Shown: positions 49,801-62,300, counted from the first letter of the stretch. The stretch: DNA of 64,000 bases from Dipylidium caninum (GCA_017562135.1 QEYB01000228.1:434001-498000); one strand, 5' to 3'. Made by a program: numbers and translations. Notes: generated by a model from the letters alone, not told the origin.

Positions 49801-52329
49801 TTTCGCCTAAGAAGCGTTTGGCGGCACTGACAAGTCAAGACTGACAGACGCGATTGTTGAAACCGCGGGCGCAGTTGGAAGTATCGTCACCCCAACCAAC
49901 AGCAGCAGGGTCGAGGCTTCGCGTGGATCTTGTTACACTGCGGGTCGTACGCCTAACGGTCGGTCTGTCAGCCGGTCTAGGGAGGTACGCCTTGGGAAGA
50001 TTGTCTTCCCCCTGTACTTGGGACGAAGATTGACTCCTCACTCGCGACTAACTGGAGGCTTTCAGACGATTAGACAAGCACAAAACCTGCGACTCGCCTT
50101 GACGCATGCGACGAGACGTCCAAATTATTATTCACGGGTCGATTGGAGCAGCTTTTTGTGGGCCGCGGAGTGACAATGTCCTGGAGGAAGTTTTGTGTTC
50201 GCCCTAGTTGATGGAGATATCTTCACGTGATTTGCGTGCTCATTTAACCGAAATCGAAAACTCGGCCGCCTTAATCTCGGGCCCCGATCTCGGACGACTT
50301 GAATCCGTCCCTTTCGATGGGGTGGAATCGCGGAATACCGGAACCTCCTACGACATCCAAAAGGCAGCACCGTCAACTTTGAGGAGTGTCTCCGGGGGCC
50401 TTTCACGTCTGCAGCAGTGCCGACTTCTGACATAAGGTGAGAAATTATCTGAGCAACAAACCCGCGTGCCGCAGGGACACGGGGCGCGGTTAATTAAGTA
50501 GTCGCTTCTCCATTGCCTCCACCGCCGCCCCACCCCCGGCGGCAGTCAATTTCACACTTGGAGAGGCCATATTGCTAATCTCAGCTCTCCTCACCTCCGC
50601 ACTCTCCTCCATCCATCTGATAAGTTTGATTGCCCAACCGCCGCAAATCTTCAAACACGCAAGGACATACTCACGCCTCACACCAGAAGCCGACTAGACC
50701 GGTGATTTTAGCGCCAAAGTGGTTGAAGGATATCTAGTACGTGACGCATTCGGACAGCCTGGGAAAAATTTTAGTTCACCGCGTTGCTAACCGGCAGCTA
50801 CTGCCCTGTCGGGGCTCCTGGCCGCGTCGAGTGCCCCCCGGGCGGGGGAAGAGTTTCCTCGAGGCTGTTGGGAGATCATGTCAACCCCCGAGGAGGAGTG
50901 GACCGGCTCCGCTTAAAGGACCGATGCTTTGTGAACTGGAAGTGTTGCAAACTCTCGTTCGCGGCTATTTCAGGCGCTCCAACCACAATTTTCACCTTAA
51001 TGGAATCTCGCCTGCCTGGCTAATGTGACGTGGTGGGAGAACTGACTGAATCAGTCCGTTGCAGCCCATTTGAATTCTATTCGCTTTGCACAAGAGGGGA
51101 AGAGGTAAGGTGCAGCGGAACTTTATGAAATGCCAGCGAGAGTCGATCTAAGCAACCAGGATGAGGTGGGAGGACAAAAGTAGCGGGCGAGAGGATCTAA
51201 GACACAGTCACCGTTCTTGACATTTTCTTTTCTTTCGAAGTACCTTCGTCCGCTCCAGACGTACGTGTGCACATAGAATTTCCCGTCTCTCATGAGTGAC
51301 AGCTACATTGGGAGCGAACAGCGGACCTCGTCACCGTGCCTCTTCTCGACGGGATGAAGTTACCGACGCACAACCTCTGAACCCCTCGACAAAATGACTT
51401 CAGAAGGTTTCAGGGGACATGCGAGATCACCGGCGGGTGAACCAGTACGGGAGGGACGGGATTATCCGGATGGAACATTTCAGTTTGCCCTTTGCCCTTC
51501 CGGGGTGTCCGCAGAACTGCGAGCACACTGTTTTCTCTCCGACGACCGCGGCCGACCATCTGCCGTCGACCTCCTCGCCTCAGCTATCGCGGTTTGTCCA
51601 GCCGGAGTATGGCAAACGGAGCACATCTGCGTGACATTTTCACTTGCGGAGGGGACAGGGTAGGTATTTCACCGAAGAGGGAGATATTCGGGGCTGTTCA
51701 AGTGAAAGCGGGACCAGGACTTAACAATAGGGACGAAAAGATGATATCTCGGGGCCCACAGGGCTTCGAATAGTTAAGTTGTATGGCAAAACTGTATATG
51801 ACTGCCTTCAATCTGTCAATGTTGCTTGATAATTCGTCAAAGCCAGATTCGAGGCCACCGGTGGGCCGCACTTCAAATTACCGGACGGTGGAAACACGAA
51901 ACGTCTTTTCTGCTCATGGATCTGGCAGATACTCACGGCTGCACGACTTCCTTAAGCGTGCATATGTCGCCGTTTCTTTGCGTACTTCTTTAGTCAGTGC
52001 CAAAGTGGTGTAATTGCTTTCACTTAGGTAATTTAGATTGCGCGAAATGTCAGCCACTCGACAGACCTTGTCCACAACGCGGTTTCCAGGTCCCCCCTTC
52101 CCCTCGTCGAGGTGCTAGAAATGCGAAAGTAGTTGGGGAGATAATAGGGAAAAACTCGCGATTGCACTGCCTAAGGGTTTGAATCACCCGTCAAGCCGCT
52201 GTGAATGTACGATCTGGCTCGTGAATGAATCAGAGGAGTTTTGTGGGCATGCATCTGGTTGTGTAGAGGCACCGTCTTAACTATGGGGTTGAAAACCCTT
52301 AACCGGGCGTCTCTGTCTGGTCTCTGTAA
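46806..52329. other. No gene recognised
   Basis: Single-copy sequence with a TCC run near 48250-48271 and a weak palindrome relative at 47838. Frames are short and without recognisable domains. Confidence 0.55.
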
Positions 52330-53190
52330 TTTTCCGCACCTCCTCAGGCTTCGAGAAACATTAATGTGACAGTAGGAGATTGATGCACCACCAATGAAAA
52401 AAGTGCTTCAATGTTGGTTCCCCAAATGTCGTTTTGGTAAGTTGAGTGTCACCAAGGCGCCTCGCCTCGAGGAGGGACACCGGCCCGTGTTGATGACGAG
52501 GACGAAGAGGAGGCGGAGCCGAGGAGGAGGGAACGAGAGGAAGAAGACGAGGAGCACCAGGATGAGGAGGTGGAAGTGGGGGAGAAGTATAGGAGCAGCC
52601 GAGGAGGGGGAGGAGCCGAGTAGCAGAGGACGAGAAGGAGGAGGAATAAAAGACAACGACCAGGAGTCCGATCCACACACACAAGATGAGTATACTTGGG
52701 TCTGAGTCGAAAGAGGAACTTGCCATTCGTTGGTTGTGTCGAAAACCTCTGCGTGCAATGAATGACGAAGAAGAAGGAGAAGAAGAAGAAGAAGGAAAAT
52801 GGTGAACTCAAATGCACCGGCCGCACCAACTGACGCAACTGCGGACGATCGACGGAGCACAGAACTACCAAATCAGTTTTCAGTTACTGTCTACACCATG
52901 ACATTTTGCCACATCCTCCTTCACATTCACCAGCTATTTTACCCACCGATTACTGCCGTTTTTGTAATTACAGATTATTTTTTAGGAGAATAAAATACGC
53001 CGATTAAAGGCTTTAAATGGTTTCCTTCTTAAAAGGGACAAATGACTTGTCTAACCACTGTCGGAGAACTTTTAGTTATCAACAAAAGCTATTCCGACCG
53101 CATTTAATGAATAAAGTAGAAAAATTTCCAATCTGATTTCCCCTTGTAGTCAACTTTTATGATTACCAACGCCTTACTTTTTGACACTTG
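52330..53190 (+). repeat. Interspersed repeat family, member A
   Basis: Shares colinear segments with 57055-58080: a TGGTTCC..AATGTCGTT..GGTAAGTTGA start, a purine-rich GAGGA tract, a GATCCACACACAC segment, an ACTGACGCAACTGCGGA segment (52828, 57668), and GACAAATGACTTGTC near the end (53038, 57938). Short frames are partly alike in both members, but no known domain is visible. Confidence 0.7.
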
Positions 53191-54814
53191 ACTTAAAAGA
53201 CTCCATTTCTGTACTTCCCCTGGAATTCGGGTGAGCGGACTCCACGAACTTCGGAGTCCTTTCCGCGGAGGGGGGGAAGAACAGCCCACTTGGCAACTGA
53301 GGCGGCGTATCATTTAAAGTGTCGCCTCTCGGAGCATTAACACGCCCCTCGGCCCGTGTCTCCCCCCCCCTCGCCACATCGCCTCTGTGGTGGGACATAA
53401 TTAGACTTTTTAAGTCATGGACGATTAATGAATAGACTCCTTCCCGCCCTCTCCCCGACGCAGCCTAATTGACGCTCTGAAAGGTGACGCCAAGAGGCCT
53501 GTGGGCTGCTCCTCCACGCTTCCACTTTTAATGCCTTTTGGGATGGCCAGAGAGCAAGTAATGAGGCGGCGCACGAAGTGACGTGCCTAGCTTCGCCAGT
53601 TGGATGGTAACACTTCGACGAGGGCACATCCCTTTGCGCAGAACCGACCCGTGTGGGGACGGTGGTTGTAAGTTGACCAGAGGGAGGCGGGGCAGAAGAG
53701 CGGCCTACCGACCGCAGGAGCTGATCTAGGGCCGTCCAGGAACGCATGTGAAAGCAAAGGTGCCGCTGGTCGGCCGCACTTGCCTACTCCGCATGGATGG
53801 CAGACGAAGGGGGGAGTCAAGGCGGCTCGGGGGATCTGCCGGACACGCTAGGAATTGCAAGTGCCAACTCCTCATTACTGCGGTACTGCGGTTTTGGGCG
53901 GACTTATTTACTGGCAAACAACAGCATCGCCACGTGAAATTCACCGCGCCAAGGACGGGTGTCAAGATACTCGCGGATCTCCGATCGCCAAACAGCCTAC
54001 TTCCCATAGAGCAGAAAATGATTTGTTAAAATTACGCAACCATGGGTCAAATAAAAACATGCATACACACAGTGGCATACACACATACACACCAGCACAC
54101 ACCAGCCCGGCTCCGTCCCCGCCCCGCCCGCCCCGCCCTCCCCCCGCCGGCCCATTCAGCCCGTCCTTCCCACACCGAAAATTGCGCGTTTTTTGGAGTA
54201 ATCGGGAAACAGTTTGTTCGGCCAGTCGACCAGGCTCTGTGAAGGCAACAGCGGACGGAGAGATAATTCATGCCCCTCGCGGCGGTGTACGCGTGGCCGA
54301 AAATTACACGGTGGATGTTTTACGCCTGAACGGGTGTTTTTCGTGCATTTTTGCCAATTTTGCACTCCTAGTAGAAATTGCCCACCGGTCAAATGGGCCC
54401 ATCGGCGCCCCGCCCCGCCCCGCCTCCGCCCCCTCGTGGTCGTGTCGTCGCCAGCCGAGGCCATTGAGCCTCGTGTACCAATTAATCAGAGGGGAACACG
54501 GCGGTCTGCAGATACTAAACATGAGAAATGTCTGCTGCTGTTGGTTTTCCGGTTCAGCGGGAGGAGGGAGCGGGGACGAAGAATTTCGCAGGGAAAACTG
54601 AAAATTTTCTCCCACGAAACCTAATTTTTCTCGGGAGAAATCGTCTCCCTCAATCTCCCCCGTGGTCCTTTGGCCTCGGGAAGGGGGAAAACGCTTGCAC
54701 ATGGGACAAACTGATCCTTCGAATCGCGCCCAAGGCACAGCAGCGCGTACAGAACCATCGTCGTGCCGACTCCGGACTCCCACGTATCGCATCCTCGACT
54801 CTGACCCGATCTCG

Positions 54815-55260
54815 GCACCGCGGTGCTCGCTGGTTCAACTGAAATACCACTTAGTCTCGGCTCTGAAGTCATCTGTCACAGAGAAAGCGTTCGCTCGTTC
54901 CTCCTTTCTCTTCGATCGCTGCCGCCTTCCAGCTCCTCCGCCTCGCAGCCCGACCTCAGCGCCCTGGTGTTCGCCGGGCCAATTGAAGTGGCCCTTCGCC
55001 TTGCCTCCGACGTCACCTGGAGATGAGAAAACACTCGCTTCGCTTGTCCCACCTTCATCTTCGACTACTACCGCATTCCACTGAACCGAGGAGTACCTTG
55101 GCTCCCACCTCGCTGTGTTTCGCATTATCTTCTCCGCCACAAGCTCCGCACCTCGCTGTTCGCCCGAATCAACCGAAGTCCCATTTGGCGCGGGCTGCAA
55201 GGCGATCTTTCCTGTTCGAAAGCTACCGCATGCCACTGGAGTGGGGAGTGTCGGTGAGGA
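54815..55260 (+). repeat. Degenerate tandem repeat, about three units
   Basis: Units begin near 54815, 54959 and 55147, each with a GC-rich GCNCC..GGTGTTCGC-like start, an AACTGAAGT-like segment and a TTCGA..CTACCGCATNCCACTG-like end. Spacing is about 144 and 188 bp. Frames are open across parts but shift between units. Confidence 0.5.
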
Positions 55261-56479
55261 GAAATTGAACTAGCGAGCTCCTGAATTTCTCTCTCACGAG
55301 CCTGGAGTGTCCGCCCAACCCTAGCCAGGAGATGATTTCCATTATTACCAGGATCATTTTCTACTACCACGCTCGTATTACGGCACCAGGCCAAGTCAAA
55401 AAGGCCATACACCAACCTAGTTCACCCCGTTCTGCCCACCTCCGCGCACCATTTGACACGACGCTACCACCGCGACTCCTCTCGGCAGAAAAAAATAAGT
55501 TCCATGTGTTGGAATGTCATTTGAACATGTCAATCTCCCTTGCACAGACTCGGAATGGCCGGCTGAAGAGCCGCTTTCCCGCCTCGCCCCAAAATAAACA
55601 TTCCCATGACCGCAGATGTAGGAGACCCGAGTTTCGTGGTAGTGTAGGGGGACAAAAACGTTGTTGCGTGGAGGTATTTTGCGGTGCTTTAGGAGGGATA
55701 TAATTAGAGAGCATGGCGGAGAAGGGGGCGAGGAATCGTAGGAGGTTTTAAATTAGAAGAAGTGGGACTCCTCTAATTAATTTTGGACTCACGTCTTTCT
55801 GGGGAAGGGAAGAAACGGGTGCCGAGTGGAAAGGCAGTGGTAGAGATTTGGAAAAGAGGCGCCTTCTCTTCCCCTTCCCCCTTCGGCCAGCCACCCACAG
55901 CTGGAAGGTCAACGCACTGTTCCTCGGTCCTGGAAAGTTGGGGCAACTGGGGTCCAAATGGTGTTGTTAATAGCTTCTACCGCGTTTCGCCTGTCGGACA
56001 ACCAGAGGCGGCTGCTAGCAGTGCTTCCCGCGGTGGCCTTCGCGCCTCTCAACCCCCTTAGATGTCCCTCGCACACACGAGAGGTGTCGGGGCACCGCTC
56101 GTGGACTTTAAACGACGGTGAGCGCTGCCTGTCTGGGGACAATGTCCGTAAGAGTCTCATCCTCCGTCTTCTCCAGTGGAATTACCATCTCGGGAGAGTA
56201 TACGGAGCAGTTCTCTTGACTCCCTGATGCTCTGGTGGTGCCTTTCAGCCTTCCAATGCAGCCGTGAGGAGAACCAGCATCCCTACATTCGCCACGCTCT
56301 CGACGCCCCGGTCGGTTGGTGAGAGCCTCTTCCACGCCGAGTGAAACCGCTTGGCGACTCTTGGGACAGCGATGGTGACTTGCGGGTGGTTTTTGGTCAA
56401 TTCCAACGTCCTCTGTCGCCTACTGTTCCATCTTCGCGGAAAGTGTTTTAAGCCTACTTCACAGTCCCGCCATGATTGA

Positions 56480-56900
56480 CGCATTCCAATAAATATTCTT
56501 TCATTTAAAGAAGAAATGGTAATTTTAACTATCAAGTTGGTAGAATTGAGGAAGGTTTTGACTGCCAGAGGCCTTATTTCTCCCATAAATGCTACCACCC
56601 CAAGAATAAATGCAAATTTTGATGTTAACAAAATGGTGAATTGAGAGAGTGCTGCGTGAAATGATAGCGCAACTGGGGGATTGCATCATTCACCAACGTC
56701 ACACATATGTGACGCAGCCATTTTCCCAATTTGTCTACAAACTAACACTTCCGAAATGCATTGAGTCCAAAGGCGACGTCGCAAAAGGCAACGACGTGGC
56801 CCCGACGCTGTTTACCCGGTTGGTTCTAGGAGCCGGACATGCATTCGGCCAGCGTCCAAGCTGTCTCATCCACCGTCTTTGACATCTACTCCGAAAGAGG
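56480..56900 (+). repeat. Diverged direct repeat, copy 1 (period about 1.5 kb)
   Basis: Segments such as CCGAAATGCATTGAGTCCAAAGG-like sequence and ATTCGGCCAGCGTCCAA followed by ATCCACCGTCTT recur at 58190-58390. Copy 1 contains a palindrome (56698-56713) that is not preserved as such in copy 2. Confidence 0.6.
56698..56713. repeat. 16-bp palindrome, copy 11
   Basis: Centre ACATAT. Lies in the diverged direct repeat at 56.5 kb. Confidence 0.8.
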
Positions 56901-57054
56901 TACATTGCGACCGGCGCTCAACATTCTTATAAACAAATTTGAGGTTAATTTTCTTACTCGCTTCGTGTGCATCCAATTTTGCCTCATTTTACGCCAAAGG
57001 CAGATGGATATTTGGCGCGATTTACACCAACAACTTTTTTATAGGATGTCATAT

Positions 57055-58080
57055 TGAATCTTGACGCAGCTCAACGGGTTTCGAGAACAATGAACGAAGC
57101 ATTCGGAGGTGAATTTACTACAAATGAGAAAGTGCTGATCCTGGTTCCAAAAATGTCGTTCTGGTAAGTTGAATGTCGTAAACGCACCTCGCCGCCAGAA
57201 GGAACGCCAACCCATGCGGATAACGAGAAGGACGAAAAGGAGGCGAAGGCGAGGAGGAGGATAATGAAAAGCCGAGGAGGAGGAGAAGTAGCTGGAAGAG
57301 GAGAAAAGGAGGAGTAGGAGTAGGTGTGGGAGTAGGCGAAGGAGGAGACGAGGAGGAGGATGAGGAGGTGGAAAAGGAGCAAAGGAGCAGCCGAGGAGGG
57401 GGAGGAGCCGAGTAGCCGAGTAGCCGAGTAGCCGAGGATGAGGACGAGGACTCAGGGAGGACTCAGGGAGGAGGAGGAGGAGGAGGAGGAGGAGGAATTA
57501 AGGACAACGACCGAGGAATCCGATCCACACACACGATTAGTATACTTAGGTCTAAGCCAAACAGGAACTGGCCATTCATTCGGCCACGTCGTCTGTGTCG
57601 AAACCCTTGCGTGCAAGGAATGAAAAAGAAAAGGAAGAGTGGTGGACCCACATGTGCCGGCAGCTCGAACTGACGCAACTGCGGAGGATCGACGGAGCCC
57701 CGAACGACAACTTCGAACCTCACTTCCCGTCAACAAATTAGATAACTTCTCTACAACTTGGGCACCGTGCAACATCCACCTTCATATCCACAAACTATTT
57801 CAACAAGCCATTGTTGCCTCTTTCGCAAATGCGAATTATTTTCTAAGAGAAGAGAATGTGGCGCCAAAAATTCTGTGCCGAAAGGCCTTGGATAGTTTAT
57901 TAGCTCTACAACATTTGCATTTCTCTGAAAAAGGGACAAATGACTTGTCCATTCATTCGTGAAACATTTCAGATGTCAATGCATGCTACATCGACTGAAT
58001 TTGAGTGCTGATGCAAAAATGCTCTTTTAGTTTCCCACTCTTATTCGAAACCTTTTTTATAGCTTCCAGTACAAAAAGTC
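57055..58080 (+). repeat. Interspersed repeat family, member B
   Basis: Direct-orientation relative of 52330-53190, with the same order of shared segments. It has a longer purine-rich tract, including a GGA run (57469-57496) and four units of a CCGAGTAGC-type nonamer (57404-57438). Confidence 0.7.
57404..57496. repeat. Nonamer run and GGA triplet run
   Basis: Four CCGAGTAGC-type units (57404-57438) followed by a GGA run (57469-57496) in member B of the interspersed family. Confidence 0.9.
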
Positions 58081-58390
58081 CATGCGTCTTTTAAGAAGAA
58101 ACACTCTGTTGACATTGAAATGGGTGGAATTGAAGACCAGTTCGAGCATCGAAGGTAGTATTCCCTTGATAACTCGTACCATCCCAAAAATAAATTAAAA
58201 TGTTGATGGTGGAGAGAGTGTTTTGTGGTATGACGAGGTGACGCTGCGGCTATTCCCTTCAGCCCGTCAATCAACGCTTTCGAAATGTCTTGAGTCCAAA
58301 GGAGACGTCGTTACTAGGGGTCGGAGAAGAATTCGGCCAGCGTCCAAATTGTCGTATCCACCGTCTTCGTCATTTTGACATCGAAACAGG
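58070..58390 (+). repeat. Diverged direct repeat, copy 2
   Basis: Partner of 56480-56900. The clearest shared stretch is GAGTCCAAAGG..GACGTCG and ATTCGGCCAGCGTCCAA at 58331. Together with family members A-C it shows that 52-61 kb is built largely of old duplications. Confidence 0.6.
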
Positions 58391-59519
58391 CTTCCGCCTG
58401 CACCATTCCACTTCCGAGGCACACAAAACGCCGAACCTCGGCGTCCAGCCGCTGAAGGCCATTTCGAGAGGAGTCAAGGCACAAATTCCACCCCAACGGT
58501 CAACTACACCCGAAATGGAGTGGTAGGAATTCGGTTTCACGCTTCCTTCAATGAACCCATTCGCGGTCATCCGACAGGTCTGCCTTGAAGCCCATGAAGA
58601 CGTGATGTCGGGCATTCGACCGGGTTGTGCCAACTCATTCGCGAGTTGCGTCAGTTCTTCCTCTTCGGCGCGGATCCCGAGGAGCGTGGAAGCTCAGCAG
58701 AGGGTTGAAGAGGCGGGGAAAAATCCTCCTCACCTGAGATTCGTCCCGTCCCTCCGCCACCGCGCGTCCCGTCGCTGGGGTCGTCTGTGTGGAGTGCAGT
58801 TTGTGGAAGACATTTAGGTCCACTTTAATGTCGACGAGGGAAAAAGGCCCATGTTCTGGCGTCATTCCACTTCTTCCGCACTTGTTGGCCCATTTGCAAG
58901 GCACAAGAGTGAACCAAAGTGGCATTCGAAGGAGTCGTTGCGAAATCCTCTGGCTTCAGTGCCCCTCCTCTCCCTGTCAACCTCCCCGCCCCCCCCACAT
59001 GCATGACGTTCGTGCCTCCCAGGAAGTGAGGTGTCAGCTGACTCATTCCTCGTTCGGCAGGGAGCAACCACGTTTTCGGCTGGAGAGTGCCCCACTGAAC
59101 CGTCGGCGCTGTCACAAACCGTCTCGACGCCACATGCATCATCGCCCCGGGCGTCAGCTCAGGAAACGCATTTTCCCGGCTGGAGAAACTCGCCGTCGTC
59201 CACATCGCCCCCTCAACTTCTTAGAGATGGTGGCAGCGGCGCGGCTTGGCAACCGGACAGCCAAGGCGATTGTCGACGAGGCGCGTGGTGGGCTCCGCTT
59301 CTGGTGTGTGACCAGACGCCAATTTAACAGAGAAGTTTGGACGTGATTCCACGTCTGGAAGGGAGCGTCGACTAGCTCCAGTCTCCCTTGCGGACGGGAA
59401 TAAGGCGGGACAGACAGGGAAGGTGCATCAGGCACTTCCATCAAAGGCGCGTGGAGCCCTCCGGACCATCTGCCACCATCGACGCCGACCGCAGAAAATG
59501 GCCGGTGGCATAAACTCAC

Positions 59520-59580
59520 CCGAGGCGATGATGAACAATTGTTGGAAGAACTCGCTCGTCAAAATGGGGTAAATCATTCC
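59520..59580 (-). CDS. Candidate 61-nt internal exon, unrecognised
   Basis: Bounded on the minus strand by CCAACCCAG and GGTGAGT. The frame encodes about 20 residues rich in hydrophobic and aromatic side chains (MIYPILTSEFFQQLFIIAS), starting in phase 0 and ending in phase 1. No partner exon of matching phase was established nearby, so this may be chance. Confidence 0.13.
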
Positions 59581-60319
59581 CTGGGTTGGAAACGCTCCCG
59601 CCCGAGGAGGGACGAAAGTGTCCCAAAAAAAACGAAAGAGAGAAGAGTTTAAGTTGGACATCATTCGCCAGCCCCGGACCATATTCCAGCCTCGACACTG
59701 TCCGATTCCTGCACGCTAATTTCTGTGACGAGGGTCACCACGAAGACTATGCGGGTCACGGCAATGACGAGATCATCTTAAGAAATGCTCATTCCTCCGT
59801 TTTTCCTTTTGACGATGGATACTTCGGCATTGCGAAGCAACGATTTGCTGAAGATGGTCTTCTTCGTCCTTCCCCAAGAAATGCTGGGCGAGGATGTCTT
59901 TTGCGGCCAGGACGTTCCTGGCACCCAAATTGGCCCATTTGACCGCCTCTCGCGTTCCAAGTCAGTGGAGGTGTTCCGTCAAGACCCCTCGACCGGGCAA
60001 GGCAGGTCGGACTGAATTGGCCGCCTGGAACCCTCGGACGGAGAGCAGAAGTGGGGACTGGAGTGGGCGGGAAAGCCTGATGGCGGCTGTTTTCCTCACT
60101 TAACACGTTTACCACATGCCTCGGCCATCGCGGCGTCAAGCACTTTTACGTTGGAACCTATGAAACGGGGATTTTTCAATCTAGTCCGCGTTTAGCTGCG
60201 ACTGCCGGACGATGCGTTGCAACTGTCGCGCAATATTTTTACTTATAAACTTTAAAGGTAGCCGACTTACTCTGTTTTGATTTACTTCCCGCTGAAATCG
60301 GTTGGAAGTGAGACGCGAT

Positions 60320-60580
60320 TTACATTAAACTACTTTTCTTGTAGGAGTTCAAGGTGAACCTTGGCGCAGCTCAACAGGCTTCGCGAAGCATTAAGGAGGA
60401 TTCACTGGTGAAAAAAGCGCTAGACGCTGGTTCTGGCCAGTGGAGTGTCGTGAAGGCGCCTCGCCTCGCGGAACACCGCCTACTCAAATGGATGACGACG
60501 AGGAGGAGGAATTAGGGACATCCAACGTGGAACTCGATCTTCTCACCCCACAATTCGTGGACTGGGATTTAAACTGGGGA
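60320..60580 (+). repeat. Interspersed repeat family, member C (partial)
   Basis: The start resembles member B (GGCGCAGCTCAAC at 60360 versus GACGCAGCTCAAC at 57063), followed by the GCTGGTTC and AAGGCGCCTCGCCTCG segments and a GAGGAGGAGGAATTA segment. Similarity fades after about 60580. Confidence 0.5.
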
Positions 60581-61345
60581 AACGGGAATACACACTGTTG
60601 TGTTAAAAAGTCTTTGTGCGACACAACTGTCGGTGATCGACAAATCGTTTCAAGAGGTGGAAGGGCGAGTTGTCCAGGGCCGAGAGAGTTGAGGGTAGCC
60701 CCGCCCCTCCTCCTCCCCCTGTCGGTGTTCCTATTCCATTTGGATGCGATGGTGACTCGTACCAGAGGATCCCCCGGTCAGAGATGGCCCGAAACCATCT
60801 CAAAGGTGGCGTGTTCTCTTCCAACACACGAGCTGTGGGGAATAGGCGTCCAAATGGCGAGATTCAGCTTCAGCAGGTCTCCGGGTGAAGAGCAGTTTCC
60901 CCCATGTGTTAATGTTATGGCGACGTAGGTTGAACGGGTCACCGCGCCACTGTCATGAACTGGGTTGTCGATTTCTACAGTGGCCATCGGCAGCCCGTTC
61001 GAGATGCGGAGAAGTGTAAAGTGGAGATCGTATCCAATGGATTTCTACATAGAGAAGCCCAAACAGGCCCTTTGTTGCCCGACGTGATAGGTGGCAGGCT
61101 GTCACTCGTGTCAATTAGGCTGTGGCGGGCCGGGGAGAAGACGAGCGGGGTGCCCAAGTCTCCGGTATTTAACAAACTGCTCGAGGACTGCCAGAGATTT
61201 GTGAAAATTGTGTGAAAGTGCTGGAGCCCTACCCAAAAGCGGGAAGAGGCGCCACTTTTCGCCTGCCTCAGAATCTGCCATTCCTCAAATGCAACATTGG
61301 CGTCTATCAAGAGGCGAGGTCATCATTCAGCGATGTGGAAGGTAG

Positions 61346-61582
61346 CTTACGCACCCAGGACCAGGCGACGAGTTCTTTAAATTCCCGCGCTTTGCGCTCC
61401 TGGACACCTTCAATGAGCTCCTCCTCCAGCCGGACGTGGAGACAAACGCCGGGATGCGCTCCATCATCCACCGCGTGGGGAAAGTGACGTCCTCCGACCC
61501 TCCGAGGCCCCGGCAGACCAGGGTGTCGGTCAGGTGCGAGGGGCGCAGTGACCACCGCAGGAAAATCGATGAGACCCAATAA
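61346..61582 (+). CDS. Candidate terminal coding exon, unrecognised
   Basis: An open frame of 78 codons runs from just after a TAG to a TAA at 61580-61582. From about codon 8 it is very coding-like: strongly G/C in third positions, with a balanced sequence including FALLDTFNELLLQPDV and GMRSIIHRVGKV. No family is recognised. Possible acceptors are the AG at 61356-61357 or 61362-61363, but the pyrimidine tract is weak. A CAG|GTGCGA donor-like site lies near 61532. The minus strand is open here too, so this is only a candidate. Confidence 0.25.
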   Translation, partial: LTHPGPGDEFFKFPRFALLDTFNELLLQPDVETNAGMRSIIHRVGKVTSSDPPRPRQTRVSVRCEGRSDHRRKIDETQ

Positions 61583-61760
61583 CAGGACGCGGGCAGGCGG
61601 GGCCCTCGGCCGGAGAGGAGGGGAGGGGGAGGGCGGATGGGACTCGGGGTGTCGGGTCGGGTGAGGGGATAGAATTACCTATTCATCGACTAAGCTGAAC
61701 TCTGTTCAAAAGTGCAAAATGTGAATCATGGGTGGAGAATTTGCAATCTTTTAGCCGGCC

Positions 61761-61812
61761 GCACACACACACACACACATCTGCCTTCACGCACACGCAC
61801 ACGCGCGCACCT
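61761..61812. repeat. AC-rich microsatellite
   Basis: AC run with CGCAC interruptions, an alternating purine-pyrimidine tract followed by GCGCGC-like bases. Confidence 0.85.
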
Positions 61813-62049
61813 GCGCACGCGCTCCCCTCGGCCATGAGGAGCAACTGTTTCCCAACCTCATTTTCTGAAATGCACACAACCACATGAGAAAGAGAAGGGC
61901 TCCGGGGAGAAGGTGGGAATAGGTAAGATTTCGGTGGAGCATCGCCCCCCCCTTCCCCCCCAAACACACACACAAGGGCAAAAAGGCGAAAAAGTTGATG
62001 GTGCAGACCTGAGTTGGGGGGGGGGGGTAGAAGCTACGAGAGACTAATT

Positions 62050-62300
62050 AACTCGAATTTGAGAACGACCTCATTCCATCGAGGCTGGCGGCCTCGGTGG
62101 AGCAGAGAAGGCGCGAAATGGACACTTCAGGACTCGGAGTAACCGGCATCGCCTCGTCGCGCCACCGTTTCCAGGAGGAAGATCCTCCTTACCACGAAAA
62201 ACCACCGTTTTCGCGACAAGGACACAAAAAGGGGACCTCAATGGAATGTGACGAGGAAGATAAGATACACCAATTAAGCATCCAGCCAAGCCTCTAAGTC
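62050..62300 (+). CDS. Candidate short coding exon, unrecognised
   Basis: Open from after a TAA to a stop near 62297. The translation is hydrophilic with no transmembrane segment and includes RRREMDTSGLGVTG and ECDEEDKIHQLSIQPSL at the end, resembling a cytoplasmic tail. The upstream acceptor is weak. It is on the same strand as the candidate at 61346 and could follow it. The reverse strand is also open. Confidence 0.18.
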
